A stretch of DNA of 64,000 nt, taken from NCBI GenBank assembly GCA_009740415.1, contig WOYE01000002.1, positions 217,953 through 281,952 on the forward strand, given 5' to 3'. Under the pieces are notes generated by a model. That model did no database searches. It saw only the letters and a list, made by a program, of their open reading frames with translations, and was not told where the DNA came from. How positions within the stretch are numbered: the stretch's first letter is position 1; every line of letters begins with the position of its first letter. Origin of the DNA: Planococcaceae bacterium Storch 2/2-2 (GTDB lineage: Bacteria; Bacillota; Bacilli; Bacillales_A; Planococcaceae). The translations under genes and the position numbers were made by a program. Below, piece after piece: positions 47,561 to 57,584 of the stretch.

Positions 47561-47568
47561 ATGAATAA
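47561..47568. repeat. Right copy of 8-bp target site duplication
   Basis: ATGAATAA immediately follows the right inverted repeat and equals 46084-46091. Confidence 0.9.
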
Positions 47569-47613
47569 AACGTACGAGAGTGAATGATTCCTTTTTTCCT
47601 TTCATACATGGAT

Positions 47614-47662
47614 AGAAAAAGCGCACAGCTGAGTCGGAAAGATCCGTCCCATCTGTGCGCTT
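47614..47662 (-). terminator. Terminator of the mrp operon
   Basis: GCGCACAG/CTGTGCGC stem with a long loop; on the minus strand it is followed by T5. Located just after mrpG. Confidence 0.8.
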
Positions 47663-47676
47663 CTTTTGTCGTCCGA

Positions 47677-48042
47677 TTATCGTTCGGCACGACGTTTTGC
47701 TTCAGCGACGACTTCTTCGAGTTCGTCGCCGATCGTTAGTTCTGATTTTTCAACGCCTGAAATGTAGGCGGCGCGTCCCATCAAGTGGCCACCGATCGGT
47801 GACGTAATGAAAAGGAAAACGATACCGAGTAATAACTGAACGCTGAAAAATCCTTCGTTTAACCAATAGTGTAAAAAGACACCGAGTAAAATGCTGAGCA
47901 CGCCGAATGTCGTACTTTTCGAAGCAGCGTGCGCCCGTGTATAAACGTCAGGGAGTCGTAAAATACCGATCATCGTAACGACCGAAAAGAGTACCCCGAC
48001 ACTAATTGTAATGACGACGAGAGTATTAGCGATTGCGGTCAC
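47677..48042 (-). CDS. mrpG: Mrp antiporter subunit G
   Basis: A 121-residue small subunit with three membrane helices of the Mrp Na+(K+)/H+ antiporter. The segment LRLPDVYTRAHAASKSTTFG is characteristic of MrpG. Last gene of the seven-gene operon; overlaps mrpF by 17 bases. GTG start preceded by GGGGAG. The C-terminus is a charged cytoplasmic tail. Confidence 0.94.
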   Translation of the reverse strand: MTAIANTLVVITISVGVLFSVVTMIGILRLPDVYTRAHAASKSTTFGVLSILLGVFLHYWLNEGFFSVQLLLGIVFLFITSPIGGHLMGRAAYISGVEKSELTIGDELEEVVAEAKRRAER

Positions 48043-48307
48043 GTTCGATTATCTCCCCTTTCTCGATAAATTTAGAGAATGACACGGTTCCAATGAAGGC
48101 CATAATCGCAATTAATAAAATGACTTCGATGAAAAATTTCGTATCGAAAATAATCGCGAGTAAAGCAGTTGCTGAAATGATTAAAATACCGATCGCATCG
48201 AGAGCGATGAGTCGATCCGGGATAGAAGGTCCTTTGTACACGCGGTACATGAGCCCGAGCATCGACAGTAAAATGAGAATGAGCGATACCCATATGAAAG
48301 TCATCAT
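48026..48307 (-). CDS. mrpF: Mrp antiporter subunit F
   Basis: A 93-residue three-helix subunit with the MrpF signature YKGPSIPDRLIALDAIG. In B. subtilis this subunit is also linked to bile-salt efflux. Overlaps mrpE by 4 bases and mrpG by 17. Confidence 0.94.
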   Translation of the reverse strand: MMTFIWVSLILILLSMLGLMYRVYKGPSIPDRLIALDAIGILIISATALLAIIFDTKFFIEVILLIAIMAFIGTVSFSKFIEKGEIIERDRNR

Positions 48308-48789
48308 GGACGACTCACCTCCTTAATCGCGCGTTCGAACGTATTTTTAATCGAATAAATTGCTTCGTCCACATCATCGACATCGATGGCGTGAACGTAT
48401 AACGTCCGCTGGTCATCCGATACGTAAAGCACGACTGTACCTGGCGTGAGCGTAATTAAGCTCGAAAGTAACGTCAGTTCCCAATCGTGTTTTAAATCGG
48501 TCGGCAAAGCGAAAATCATCGGTTGCAAGTCGAGTTTCGGCTTTAATACGAGCATGAGTACGGAAATGTTCGACATCGTCAATTCCCGTAGGAACAGGAA
48601 GAATAACTTCACTGCAGCCCATAGTCGCCAAACGTAGAGCCGATGCTTGAAAAAGCCACCCATTAAGATGAGTAAGACGAGCCCGATCAAATAGCCGATC
48701 ATAAATGACGTTGCGGAAAATGAAGAGTTCATTAACATCCAAACGATTGCGATGAATACGTTTAATAATATTTGAAATGCCACTGTCAA
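48304..48789 (-). CDS. mrpE: Mrp antiporter subunit E
   Basis: A 161-residue subunit with two or three N-terminal membrane helices and a cytoplasmic domain carrying LTPGTVVLYVSDDQRTLYVHAID, typical of MrpE. It is needed for assembly of the full complex. One base separates it from mrpD, and it overlaps mrpF. Confidence 0.94.
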   Translation of the reverse strand: MTVAFQILLNVFIAIVWMLMNSSFSATSFMIGYLIGLVLLILMGGFFKHRLYVWRLWAAVKLFFLFLRELTMSNISVLMLVLKPKLDLQPMIFALPTDLKHDWELTLLSSLITLTPGTVVLYVSDDQRTLYVHAIDVDDVDEAIYSIKNTFERAIKEVSRP

Positions 48790-48790
48790 T

Positions 48791-50281
48791 CTACTCCTTT
48801 AAAACCGCATTTACGTAAGCTGATGGATCGAGCAACACATCGGCTGCATCGGACATGTAAGGTACGAGCGCTTCTGTTCCAACTCCGTATAATACCGTCA
48901 ATGTCACGAGTAATACAGCGGGAATCATCATCCGGTTGTAACGTGTTTTGCTACGTTCCGGTGTCGGTTTCGGTTCGCCCCAAAAGGCGTAAATGAAAAT
49001 ACGAATGACCGATAGCAAAACGGCAAGGCTCGATAGTAAAATCGCGATCGCACCGATCCAATGGCCGGCTTGAAACGCTCCTTTTACGATTAAAAACTTA
49101 CCGATGAATCCACTGAGTGGTGGAATTCCTGCCAGTCCGAAAGCGGCGATTAAATACGTCCATCCGAGTGCAGGATACTGTTTCATCAGTCCACCCATTT
49201 CTCGCAAGTTCGACGTTCCTGTTACGTAAATTAAAATGCCGATGAGAAGGAACAATGCTGCTTTAATGAGCATGTCATGAATTAAATAGTAAATGCTACC
49301 TTCCATCGCTGTGCCGTCCATTAAAGAGACACCGAACAAGATGACACCGACTGCGATAATGATGTTGTAAATAATGATTTGTTTCACATCGAAGTAGGCG
49401 AGCGCTCCGATAATTCCGACGACGACTGTCAAAAGAGACAGTCCCATGAGCCACATGTGTGTAAAACTAATGTCTTGTAAGAAGAAGAGCGTGTACGTCC
49501 GTGTAATCGCGTACACACCGACTTTCGTTAGCAATGCACCGAATAATGTCAACACGGGAATCGGTGGCGCAGCGTACGAGCTCGGCAACCAGAAGTACAA
49601 TGGGAAAATAGCCCCTTTAATTCCGAAGACGATTAAAAACAAAATCGCGATGACGGAAATGATACCCGGTTGATTCACTTCTTGAATACGGACGGAAATA
49701 TCAGCCATATTGAGCGTTCCGACGATCGAGTACAAGTAAGCGACTGTAATGACGAAAACCGCAGAAGATACGACGTTAACGAGCATATATTTGATCGACT
49801 CACGAAGTTGCTTTTTCTCACCGCCGAGTACGCTCAGTACGTACGATGCCATGAGGAACACTTCGAAGAAGACGAACATGTTGAAAATGTCTCCTGTCGT
49901 AAATGCACCGTTGATCCCTGTGATCATAAATAAAATAGCAGGGTAGTAAAAGTTTTTCTCGCGCCCTTCGTCGATCGCGTAAAAGCTGTACAAGACGACG
50001 AAAAACGTAATGATGAGCGTCGTCGTAACGAGCAGCGCGCTCAACATGTCCGACACCATCGTAATGCCAAATGGTGCTGGCCAACTTCCGAGCGTCACCG
50101 TTTGAATGCCATCTTCTTTTACGACGAAAACTAAGTATAAAGCGGATACTGTGCTGAAAAATAGCCCCGTCATGACGAGAATCCGTTGCATCAGGACCGA
50201 CTCTTTGAAAAAGAGAAGGAGGATGGCGAATAAAAACGGAATTAAGATCGGAAATAATAATAAGTTAGTCATGTTCATCAT
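48791..50281 (-). CDS. mrpD: Mrp antiporter subunit D
   Basis: A 496-residue homologue of complex I NuoM/NuoN with about 14 membrane helices. Conserved parts include GDIFNMFVFFEVFLMASYVLS (with the key glutamate), YKALFL-like LIKAALFLLIG and GIPPLSGFIGKF. It forms one of the proton/cation paths with MrpA. ATGs occur at the start in a cluster (MMNM); the first overlaps the mrpC end by 17 bases. Confidence 0.94.
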   Translation of the reverse strand: MMNMTNLLLFPILIPFLFAILLLFFKESVLMQRILVMTGLFFSTVSALYLVFVVKEDGIQTVTLGSWPAPFGITMVSDMLSALLVTTTLIITFFVVLYSFYAIDEGREKNFYYPAILFMITGINGAFTTGDIFNMFVFFEVFLMASYVLSVLGGEKKQLRESIKYMLVNVVSSAVFVITVAYLYSIVGTLNMADISVRIQEVNQPGIISVIAILFLIVFGIKGAIFPLYFWLPSSYAAPPIPVLTLFGALLTKVGVYAITRTYTLFFLQDISFTHMWLMGLSLLTVVVGIIGALAYFDVKQIIIYNIIIAVGVILFGVSLMDGTAMEGSIYYLIHDMLIKAALFLLIGILIYVTGTSNLREMGGLMKQYPALGWTYLIAAFGLAGIPPLSGFIGKFLIVKGAFQAGHWIGAIAILLSSLAVLLSVIRIFIYAFWGEPKPTPERSKTRYNRMMIPAVLLVTLTVLYGVGTEALVPYMSDAADVLLDPSAYVNAVLKE

Positions 50282-50606
50282 TTCCTCTCAACATATTTAA
50301 GTCATCCGTCTTATGCTCGGCATACAAGCGGTACGACAAGACGAGCATGAACGCAGTCACCCCGAAGCTAATAACGATCGCCGTTAAAATAAGCGCTTGA
50401 GGCAACGGGTCTGCAAAGTCTGTCACGCCGTCTGCAATGACAGGAGGAGCTCCGCCGTCCAACCCACCCATCGTTAAAATGAGCAAGTGTGCTCCGTGGC
50501 TGAGAAGTCCTGTACCTAAAATGACTCGGAGAAGCGTACGTGACAAAATTAAGTAAACGGCAGCGGAAAATAAAATTCCGATAATGATCGCCATAAGTAG
50601 TTCCAT
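50265..50606 (-). CDS. mrpC: Mrp antiporter subunit C
   Basis: A 113-residue NuoK-like subunit with three helices: LIGILFSAAVYLILSRTLL-like N-terminus, LGTGLLSHGAHLLILTMGG and DPLPQALILTAIVISFGV. Overlaps mrpD and touches mrpB. Confidence 0.94.
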   Translation of the reverse strand: MELLMAIIIGILFSAAVYLILSRTLLRVILGTGLLSHGAHLLILTMGGLDGGAPPVIADGVTDFADPLPQALILTAIVISFGVTAFMLVLSYRLYAEHKTDDLNMLRGNDEHD

Positions 50607-51028
50607 TACGTATCGCCTCCAATCGTTTGAATCATCGTCATGCCGGCACCGACGACGACGAGGTATACCCCGAGGTCAAACAGTGTTGCCGTATGGAGCG
50701 ATGACTCTCCTAAAAATGGTAAATCATAATCTCCGAACGCATGCGTTAAAAACGGTTCGTTGAAAAGCATCGGCCAAGCAGATGTAAGAAGTGCGATGAG
50801 CAGGCCGAGTGCGACGACGATTAAAAAGTTGAAAGGTAATGCTTTTCGCACCGTCTTCAAGTCGAAGGCGAGTAAAAGAAGAAGCAATGCTCCTGTCGTT
50901 AGTAGCCCACCGACGAATCCACCACCCGGTGTGTAGTGACCGGCGAAGAAAATGTGGATGGAGAAAAGAAAGATGATGAAAAAGACTACTTTCGTCGTCG
51001 TTTGTAAAATGACATCATTCGTTTTCAT
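50606..51028 (-). CDS. mrpB: Mrp antiporter subunit B
   Basis: A 140-residue subunit with four helices and the MrpB core GHYTPGGGFVGGLLTTGALLL. Related to the C-terminal part of MrpA. Overlaps mrpA by 14 bases and shares a base with mrpC. Confidence 0.94.
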   Translation of the reverse strand: MKTNDVILQTTTKVVFFIIFLFSIHIFFAGHYTPGGGFVGGLLTTGALLLLLLAFDLKTVRKALPFNFLIVVALGLLIALLTSAWPMLFNEPFLTHAFGDYDLPFLGESSLHTATLFDLGVYLVVVGAGMTMIQTIGGDT

Positions 51029-53423
51029 CGGCTTTTTTCTCTCCTTTCAGACGTAATTTAATCATCGTGTATACACCGATCGCAGCGATTGATAAAACAG
51101 CAATTTCGAACAACGTATCAAATCCACGATAGTCGACTAAGATGACGTTGACGATATTTCCACCCGCTGCGAGTGTTTCAACAGTTTCTTTGTAATACTC
51201 CGAAATCGACGGGAGTAATTTTTGAGATTGAGAAGCGAGCGCGACGAGCATGACGGTAAAACCGACACCGATCGCAATGATCGCATTCGCTACTTTGTTT
51301 TTCTTCGTCTCACCGTGGTTTTTCAATTCAGGGAGACGTTGGAAAGCGAGTAAGAAGAGCGCGACCGATACCGTCTCAATGACGAGCTGTGTCAGCGCTA
51401 AGTCAGGCGCTTTAAACATGACGAAGAACAAAGCGACTGAATAGCCACTCGCTCCGAGTGCGATAAATGCCGCCATTCGTGATTTAGCGAGCAAGACGAA
51501 GCTGATCGCTAACACTAAAATAATCCCGTTCAAAATGGCGTAAATCGTAACAGGTGCAAAACTGTTCGGATCGAATGCGAAGGCATCTTTCACATAGACC
51601 GCGATCAATGTCATAATCGCAATCGCTGCGAACATGTACATGAAGTACGACCGAATAATACCTGTCATGTAAGAACGAGAAATTTTGTTCATACCGCTTT
51701 CTGTAAAGTTGAGCAATGCGTCGTAACCGTTATTTAACGTGAGACGTTCCGGTTGCGCATCGTAGATTTTCTTCCAACTGTTCATTGAAAGATAAAGCAA
51801 TGTACCGACTGCAACGACACCGATCGTCATCCAAAGAGCCATCGAGTCGAAACCGTGCCATGCTGCGATCGTAATGTCGATTTGTTGTGGTGTGTCGTAC
51901 AAGTTCGGTTGCAATGCTAACACGGCTGGTTTAATGAGCCATTTTCCGAACACGTTCGGAATGAAGAAGATGACGACGACGAGCGTCGCTAAAATGATAG
52001 GAGAGATGAGCATACCTGTCGGCGCTTCTTTTGGCGCTTTCGGTAACGCTTCCACATCTCCTTTTTTCCCGAACGTATGGAAGACGAAGTACATGCTGTA
52101 AATGAAAGTGAAAACGCTTGCTATCCATGCAATAATCGGGAATAAGATGCCCCACGTATCAAATTGGAACAGCTCGAATGAACGAACCGCGAGCATCGCA
52201 TCTAAAAACATTTCTTTACTTAAAAAACCGTTAAATGGTGGTAGTCCCGCCATCGAGAATGAACCGATTGCAGCGACTGTGAACGTGAGCGGCATAATGC
52301 TCATGAGCCCACCGAGCTTTCGAATGTCACGCGTGCCTGTTTGCAAGTCGACGATACCCGCGACCATGAACAAACTTCCTTTGAAAGTCGCATGGTTTAA
52401 AAGGTGGAAAATCGCAGCAAAACTAGCAACCGCAAACATCGCTTCGTTCGAGTGGTACGTTAATGCACTCGCTCCGAGTAGCGACATAATGAGACCGAGC
52501 TGACTGACGGTTGAAAAAGCGAGGATCGCTTTTAAGTCGGTCTGTTTGACAGCGAAGAAAGAACCCCAAAATAGCGTGAAAATACCGACACCCATAACGA
52601 GCCAAATCCACGTACTTGATGACGCGAATAATGGTGTGAAACGAGCGACGAGGTAAAGACCGGCTTTAACCATCGTTGCTGAGTGTAAGTACGCACTAAC
52701 TGGTGTAGGAGCTTCCATCGCATCCGGTAACCAAATGTAGAATGGAAACTGAGCGGACTTCGTAAACGCTCCGAGTAAAATGAGAACGGCAGCCATCGTA
52801 AATAGAGGATGACTCGTAACCGTTGAAGCGTTTGCAATCATTTCACGAATCGAGAACGTATCGGCAGCGATTCCTAAAATAGCGAATCCACCGAGCATCA
52901 TGAGTCCACCGAAAACGGTGATCATCATCGATTTTAACGCGCCAAATCGTGAACGATCGTTCGTATACCAGTACGCAATGAGTAAAAATGACGAAATCGA
53001 GGTCAACTCCCAAAATAAGTAGAGAGAAATGACGTTATCCGATTGGACGACTCCGAGCATCGCGCTCATAAATAGTAACAAGTACACGTAAAAATGTCCG
53101 AGCTGCTCTTTTTTATCACTTAAGTAAAAAATAGAATATAAAACGACGAGCGACCCAATACCTGTAATGAGCAATGAAAATAAAAGGCTCAAGCCATCAA
53201 TGTACGATACGAAGTTCATATGCATCGATGGAATCCATTGTAATGTTGAGACGATCGATTCGCCTTTCATCGTTTGTGGCAGCAACGTCGTATAAATCGC
53301 GAACAGAACGATTGGGACGATGAGTACGAACCATCCCGTATGTATGCGCTTGATCGTTTTATACAGAAGTGGAACGAATAAAGCAGCAATGATAGGTATA
53401 AAAATCAAAAACACAAAATTCAA
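51015..53423 (-). CDS. mrpA: Mrp antiporter subunit A
   Basis: The largest subunit at 802 residues, a NuoL-like core of about 17 helices plus a C-terminal MnhB-like extension. Conserved parts: LFWELTSISSFLLIAYWY, QFPFYIWLPDAMEAPTPVSA, HLLNHATFKGSLFM and AGLPPFNGFLSKE. The Mrp complex exchanges Na+ for H+ and is central to pH and salt tolerance. The TTG at 53423 follows AAGGGGG; the open frame extends 25 codons further without a site. First gene of the operon, divergent from yufK. Confidence 0.95.
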   Translation of the reverse strand: MNFVFLIFIPIIAALFVPLLYKTIKRIHTGWFVLIVPIVLFAIYTTLLPQTMKGESIVSTLQWIPSMHMNFVSYIDGLSLLFSLLITGIGSLVVLYSIFYLSDKKEQLGHFYVYLLLFMSAMLGVVQSDNVISLYLFWELTSISSFLLIAYWYTNDRSRFGALKSMMITVFGGLMMLGGFAILGIAADTFSIREMIANASTVTSHPLFTMAAVLILLGAFTKSAQFPFYIWLPDAMEAPTPVSAYLHSATMVKAGLYLVARFTPLFASSSTWIWLVMGVGIFTLFWGSFFAVKQTDLKAILAFSTVSQLGLIMSLLGASALTYHSNEAMFAVASFAAIFHLLNHATFKGSLFMVAGIVDLQTGTRDIRKLGGLMSIMPLTFTVAAIGSFSMAGLPPFNGFLSKEMFLDAMLAVRSFELFQFDTWGILFPIIAWIASVFTFIYSMYFVFHTFGKKGDVEALPKAPKEAPTGMLISPIILATLVVVIFFIPNVFGKWLIKPAVLALQPNLYDTPQQIDITIAAWHGFDSMALWMTIGVVAVGTLLYLSMNSWKKIYDAQPERLTLNNGYDALLNFTESGMNKISRSYMTGIIRSYFMYMFAAIAIMTLIAVYVKDAFAFDPNSFAPVTIYAILNGIILVLAISFVLLAKSRMAAFIALGASGYSVALFFVMFKAPDLALTQLVIETVSVALFLLAFQRLPELKNHGETKKNKVANAIIAIGVGFTVMLVALASQSQKLLPSISEYYKETVETLAAGGNIVNVILVDYRGFDTLFEIAVLSIAAIGVYTMIKLRLKGEKKADENE

Positions 53424-53577
53424 GAAAATCCCCCTTCCAATTATGAATCGATACGTTTCACTATGAAAAAGTATACCGCAAACAGTAGAGAATTGCATAC
53501 TTCCGGAGCGATGAAATGTTGCATAAGTAGAGTTCCTTCATATATTATAAGAGTACAAAAAATTTTTGAGGTGCTTT

Positions 53578-54162
53578 ATGAAAAATCCATATGTTTACGG
53601 TTTCTTACCATTTATTACAATCCTCCTATTTAGCGCATCGTTCGGTCTCTTCGCAGTGAACTATGCGGTTGAGCTTTTCCAGGAGATCGGATTGTACGAT
53701 GGGATGTTAGAAATATTCACTGATATGCAAATCCGTCTACTCATGCTCGTCGTCTGTAGCCTTTTATTTTTCGCTCTATTTGCAGCGTTGAAAGTCATTG
53801 CAGAAGCGATCCATGAACTCGCGATGTTACTATTTGCGAAAGAAGTGGATCCGAACGATTATCGAAAAGTGAGAAGTGGAAATCTCATTTACGTATTCGG
53901 AGCACTATTCTCGTTTGCCGGGATGCAATCACTCATCATTTTGTTAAGTGTGTTTGCGATTACGACGGTAAGTTACTTCATTTTTAATGTTTATCGAATG
54001 AGCAAGTATATGAAAGCGTGGCATGCGTTCGCGTTTACACTGTTTCAAATCGTCGCATGGTTCATTTTATTGTTCGGCATCGCGTTCACCGTTTTAAAAT
54101 TGTACAACGGGTTGATGGACAGTTTACCACTCGTTGATTCACCGGAACCGATCGCTTCATGA
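53578..54162 (+). CDS. yufK: YufK-like membrane protein (DUF5366)
   Basis: A 194-residue protein with about five hydrophobic segments and no recognisable catalytic motif, similar to YufK, which sits beside mrp in B. subtilis. Function unknown; a link with Mrp is suggested only by conserved neighbourhood. The ATG at 53578 has GAGGTG 5 bases upstream. Confidence 0.78.
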   Translation: MKNPYVYGFLPFITILLFSASFGLFAVNYAVELFQEIGLYDGMLEIFTDMQIRLLMLVVCSLLFFALFAALKVIAEAIHELAMLLFAKEVDPNDYRKVRSGNLIYVFGALFSFAGMQSLIILLSVFAITTVSYFIFNVYRMSKYMKAWHAFAFTLFQIVAWFILLFGIAFTVLKLYNGLMDSLPLVDSPEPIAS

Positions 54163-54209
54163 AGTCGATGAAAAAGGAACATTGTTCGTTCACGATTTAA
54201 CTAAACAAG

Positions 54210-54250
54210 AAAAAGTGCTCGAGTTGTGAATAACTCGAGCACTTTTTTTA
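54210..54250. terminator. Bidirectional terminator
   Basis: AAAAAGTGCTCGAGTT/AACTCGAGCACTTTTTTT perfect stem with a 6-base loop between convergent yufK and the PBP gene. Confidence 0.9.
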
Positions 54251-54276
54251 TGTTTTTATACGATGGATCGTTTAAA

Positions 54277-56124
54277 TCATTGCAACAAAATGTTAAATGC
54301 GCGGGCAGGTACGTTCGCATCGCGCGCCCATTGGACACTTTGACTGTTATCCGTACCGATCCAAACGGAAGCGGTGTACTTACTAGATAACCCAGCGACC
54401 CATAAATCTTTGTACAAGTCAGTCGTTCCTGTTTTCGCACCTGTGTAAGGGGGGCGGTGGACGACACCTGTCGCAGTACCGGTTAATACCGTCTCTTGGA
54501 GAAGCGTGCGCATCACTTGAACGGTATGGTCGTTCCATACGCGGTTCGACGTCGTATTTTTACGGTAAATGACGTCACCATTCGTCGTTTTGATCAAACG
54601 AATGGTAGACGGTTCAACGTAATGACCGTCGATGAAACTTGAAAACCCGTTCGCGATTTCGAGCGGTGTGAAGCCGTTTAAAAATCCGCCGAGTGCCGCC
54701 GTATAGTTATGGTCCGACTCAACGACGTGTTTGAATTGAAACGGTTGTAAATGATTAAATGCCGTATCGATTCCGACCGTTCGCAACGCTCGCACAGCCG
54801 CTGTGTTGTGGCTGAATTTAAATGCGTCGACGAGCGGTGTCATGCCGTACGAATGTCCACCGATGTTGCCTGGGCAATAGTTGCCGATGCAAATGTCGTG
54901 ACTGCTGATCGGTGTAGCGACGTTGTAGCCGAAGTTTTCGATGAGCGGTGCGTAGACGAGTAACGGTTTAATCGCGGAACCTGGTTGTCTCACTGCTTGT
55001 GTCGCACGGTTGAACCCGGTCGGTTCGAAATGTTTCCCTGCGTACAATGTGACGATTTCCCGCGTCGCATTATCGATGACGACACCACCTGCTTGGAGCG
55101 GGTCTGCTAATGTCGCATTCAACTGTTGCTCGGTTTGAATTTGTTTCTGTTGATCGAGCGCGGTATGAATGATGACGCCTTCTGCTAAGTAGTGGTGAAT
55201 GACTTGTTGGAGCTCCGCTTGCAAACGATGTCTCTTCTCTGTCGTCTGAGCGTTATTTAATGCCTGAGCGAGCCCGTGTTTTTGAGCGATAATTTTCTCG
55301 AATTCCGTCATGACATAATCCGAATACATCGGCGTTCGGTCGATTCGCTCTTTCACTTGAAGCTCGATCGGATATTGTTTATATTGCTCGGCTTCTTCTT
55401 GTGAAATGACCCCGTTTTTCGCCAGTACGTCGAGTAGCAATATTTGTCGTGCTTTCGTGCGCTCGAAGTTTTGAAGCGGGTTGTAAATGCTCGGGTTGTT
55501 CGGAATCGCCGCTAAAAAGGCAATTTCAGCGGGTGCGAGTTCGGAAAGGGGACGACTGAAGTAGTACGTCGCTGCACCTCCGATGCCGTACACGCGGTTT
55601 GCAAAGTACATTTCATTTAAATACATTTCTAAAATTTCGTCTTTCGTTAGTTGCTTTTCTAATTCAGCGGAATATAAAATTTCTTTGAACTTTCGTTCGT
55701 ACGTTTTTTCAGTTGATAAAAATTTCATACGGACGAGTTGTTGTGTAATCGTAGAAGCCCCTTGCTGAATATCATCGCTTTCACTATTGACGGCAACTGC
55801 CCGTGCAATCGCTGCGATATCGTATCCTCTATGTTTGAAAAACCCTCGATCTTCACTTTGCAAAAACAACTGTTGCGTGAAGTTCGATATTTCGCTCAAT
55901 GTGAGCGGCGAACGCCATTCGACATACCGTTCTGAAAAGATTTGATTCGCTCCATCTTTCATAAGAACAGGCATATCAGGAGGCGTCGATTCTAAACGAA
56001 TCGATTGGTTAAGTACTTCTTGGTAGTCCGTCGCTGCTTTCCATTCGGAAACGATCCCTTGTTGTAAAACGTAAATGAGCGGGATGCCGATGAGAGCGAG
56101 TAAAAAACCGAACCATTGTTTCAC
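54277..56124 (-). CDS. Class A penicillin-binding protein
   Basis: A bifunctional peptidoglycan synthase of 615 residues with a single N-terminal membrane anchor (about 5-24). The glycosyltransferase-51 domain has EDRGFFKHRGYD and QGASTITQQLVR; the transpeptidase domain has SxxK (GSAIKPLL), SxN (FSHNTAAV) and KTG (GAKTGTTD). It is shorter than PBP1 and lacks a C-terminal accessory domain, resembling the smaller Bacillus class A PBPs. GTG start preceded by AAGGAG. Confidence 0.9.
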   Translation of the reverse strand: MKQWFGFLLALIGIPLIYVLQQGIVSEWKAATDYQEVLNQSIRLESTPPDMPVLMKDGANQIFSERYVEWRSPLTLSEISNFTQQLFLQSEDRGFFKHRGYDIAAIARAVAVNSESDDIQQGASTITQQLVRMKFLSTEKTYERKFKEILYSAELEKQLTKDEILEMYLNEMYFANRVYGIGGAATYYFSRPLSELAPAEIAFLAAIPNNPSIYNPLQNFERTKARQILLLDVLAKNGVISQEEAEQYKQYPIELQVKERIDRTPMYSDYVMTEFEKIIAQKHGLAQALNNAQTTEKRHRLQAELQQVIHHYLAEGVIIHTALDQQKQIQTEQQLNATLADPLQAGGVVIDNATREIVTLYAGKHFEPTGFNRATQAVRQPGSAIKPLLVYAPLIENFGYNVATPISSHDICIGNYCPGNIGGHSYGMTPLVDAFKFSHNTAAVRALRTVGIDTAFNHLQPFQFKHVVESDHNYTAALGGFLNGFTPLEIANGFSSFIDGHYVEPSTIRLIKTTNGDVIYRKNTTSNRVWNDHTVQVMRTLLQETVLTGTATGVVHRPPYTGAKTGTTDLYKDLWVAGLSSKYTASVWIGTDNSQSVQWARDANVPARAFNILLQ

Positions 56125-56151
56125 ACATGTTCACTCCTTTAAACAAAGACC

Positions 56152-56192
56152 TATAAAAATAATAGCACACTCCTATATTGAGAAGTGTGCTA
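56152..56192 (-). terminator. Minus-strand terminator after the MFS gene
   Basis: TAGCACACT/AGTGTGCTA stem, followed on the minus strand by TTATTTTTA. Confidence 0.75.
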
Positions 56193-56209
56193 AATTGTAA
56201 AAACGTATG

Positions 56210-57439
56210 CTATTTCATCGCTTGCTCATTCACTTTTAAAAAGTCTTCGAAATCGATCGTCGTTCGTTTTCGAGCGACATAGAGTAAACCGAAAGCGATG
56301 AGGAATAAAGCACCGGTTACGATGAAGACGGCTGGAATGCCGATATACCCACTGATGATTCCACCGAACATCGGACCGATAATGTTTCCGAGGAAACGGA
56401 AGCTCGTATTGTATCCCATCACTTCACCTTGAATGTTAATCGGTGCTTCACGTCGTACGAGCGCTGTCGTGACAGGGATCATGCCACCTACTGCGAAACC
56501 GAACAACAATCGACAAATGATCAATTGCCATAAGCTCGTGACGAATGCTTGTGGAACGATGAAGAGGAACGATAGAACGAGTAAAAAGGAAAGTACTTTT
56601 TCATATCCGATCGAATCTCCTAATTTTCCCCACTGTCGAGCGAACAGTAAATTACCGAGGCCGGTTGCGCTAAACGTAAGGCCGGCTAAAAAGGCGACCT
56701 CTTTGGCGTCGGTTAGTTGGGCGACGTAAAGAGAAAGGAGTGGTTGGATGCTGAAGTTTCCAATTTGAATGAGCGCGGTAACGAGCAGCACGTTCAACAT
56801 GAGCGGGTGTCGTAACAAACTAGAAATAATCGTTTTTCGGGAATAGTTCGCTTGTGATTTTTTCTTCACACGCTTCTGTTCTTGAATGCCGAACAATACG
56901 AGAAGAGCGGCTGTTGCGACTGCGGCTGATGTAATGATGAACGTATATTGGAAACCGAATGCGTCAGCGAGTAAACCACCGAACACCGGTCCGAACAGTG
57001 TGCCGGCGACGCTTCCGAGTTGAAGTGTACCGAGCATTTTTCCAGCTTCGTGTCGATCGGTTTGTGAAGAGATGAAAGCGAGAGACGTCGGAACGAATCC
57101 TGTGACGACTCCGTTGAACAACCGAAGGACGAAAAATGCTTCGACCGATTGGACGAACCCCATTAAAAAGACGGAAAGTGCAATTCCGAATCCGTTGATA
57201 AGTAAAATAGGTTTGAAGCCGAATTTATCCGCAATTCGACCCCAAATCGGAGACATGAGAAATGCAGTGACGAACGTTGCTCCGAAAATGAGACCGGCCC
57301 ATTTTTGGACGTAGGCATCGGAGTGATCGCCAAATGTGTCGATGTAAAGAGAGAGGAACGGCATGATCATCGTCATCGTACCTGCCACGAGAAAATTGGC
57401 AAACCACATGATGATAAAATTCCGTTTACGTATGTTCAT
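56210..57439 (-). CDS. MFS multidrug-type efflux transporter
   Basis: A 409-residue, 12-helix major facilitator protein. Motif A between helices 2 and 3 is GRIADKFGFKP, and a second-half counterpart GKLGDSIGYEK is visible. Closest in style to Bacillus drug-efflux DHA1 transporters; substrate unknown. AAGGTAGG lies upstream of the ATG. Confidence 0.87.
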   Translation of the reverse strand: MNIRKRNFIIMWFANFLVAGTMTMIMPFLSLYIDTFGDHSDAYVQKWAGLIFGATFVTAFLMSPIWGRIADKFGFKPILLINGFGIALSVFLMGFVQSVEAFFVLRLFNGVVTGFVPTSLAFISSQTDRHEAGKMLGTLQLGSVAGTLFGPVFGGLLADAFGFQYTFIITSAAVATAALLVLFGIQEQKRVKKKSQANYSRKTIISSLLRHPLMLNVLLVTALIQIGNFSIQPLLSLYVAQLTDAKEVAFLAGLTFSATGLGNLLFARQWGKLGDSIGYEKVLSFLLVLSFLFIVPQAFVTSLWQLIICRLLFGFAVGGMIPVTTALVRREAPINIQGEVMGYNTSFRFLGNIIGPMFGGIISGYIGIPAVFIVTGALFLIAFGLLYVARKRTTIDFEDFLKVNEQAMK

Positions 57440-57584
57440 TAAGAAACCTACCTTCTGAAATTTGAGCGAAAGGGATCGCTCTTCGTTACTATTTAGTATA
57501 GAGTAGAAAAGAAACGGTTGAAAGCGATAGGCTTAACGATCGAAAAAGCGAAGAAATTATGCTAAAGTAGTCGAGGTGACGATG

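Noticed and set aside
57515..57535. cre-like sequence TTGAAAGCGATAGGC upstream of the cyclophilin
   Set aside because: The required C near the 3' end is G, and the site is not palindromic.
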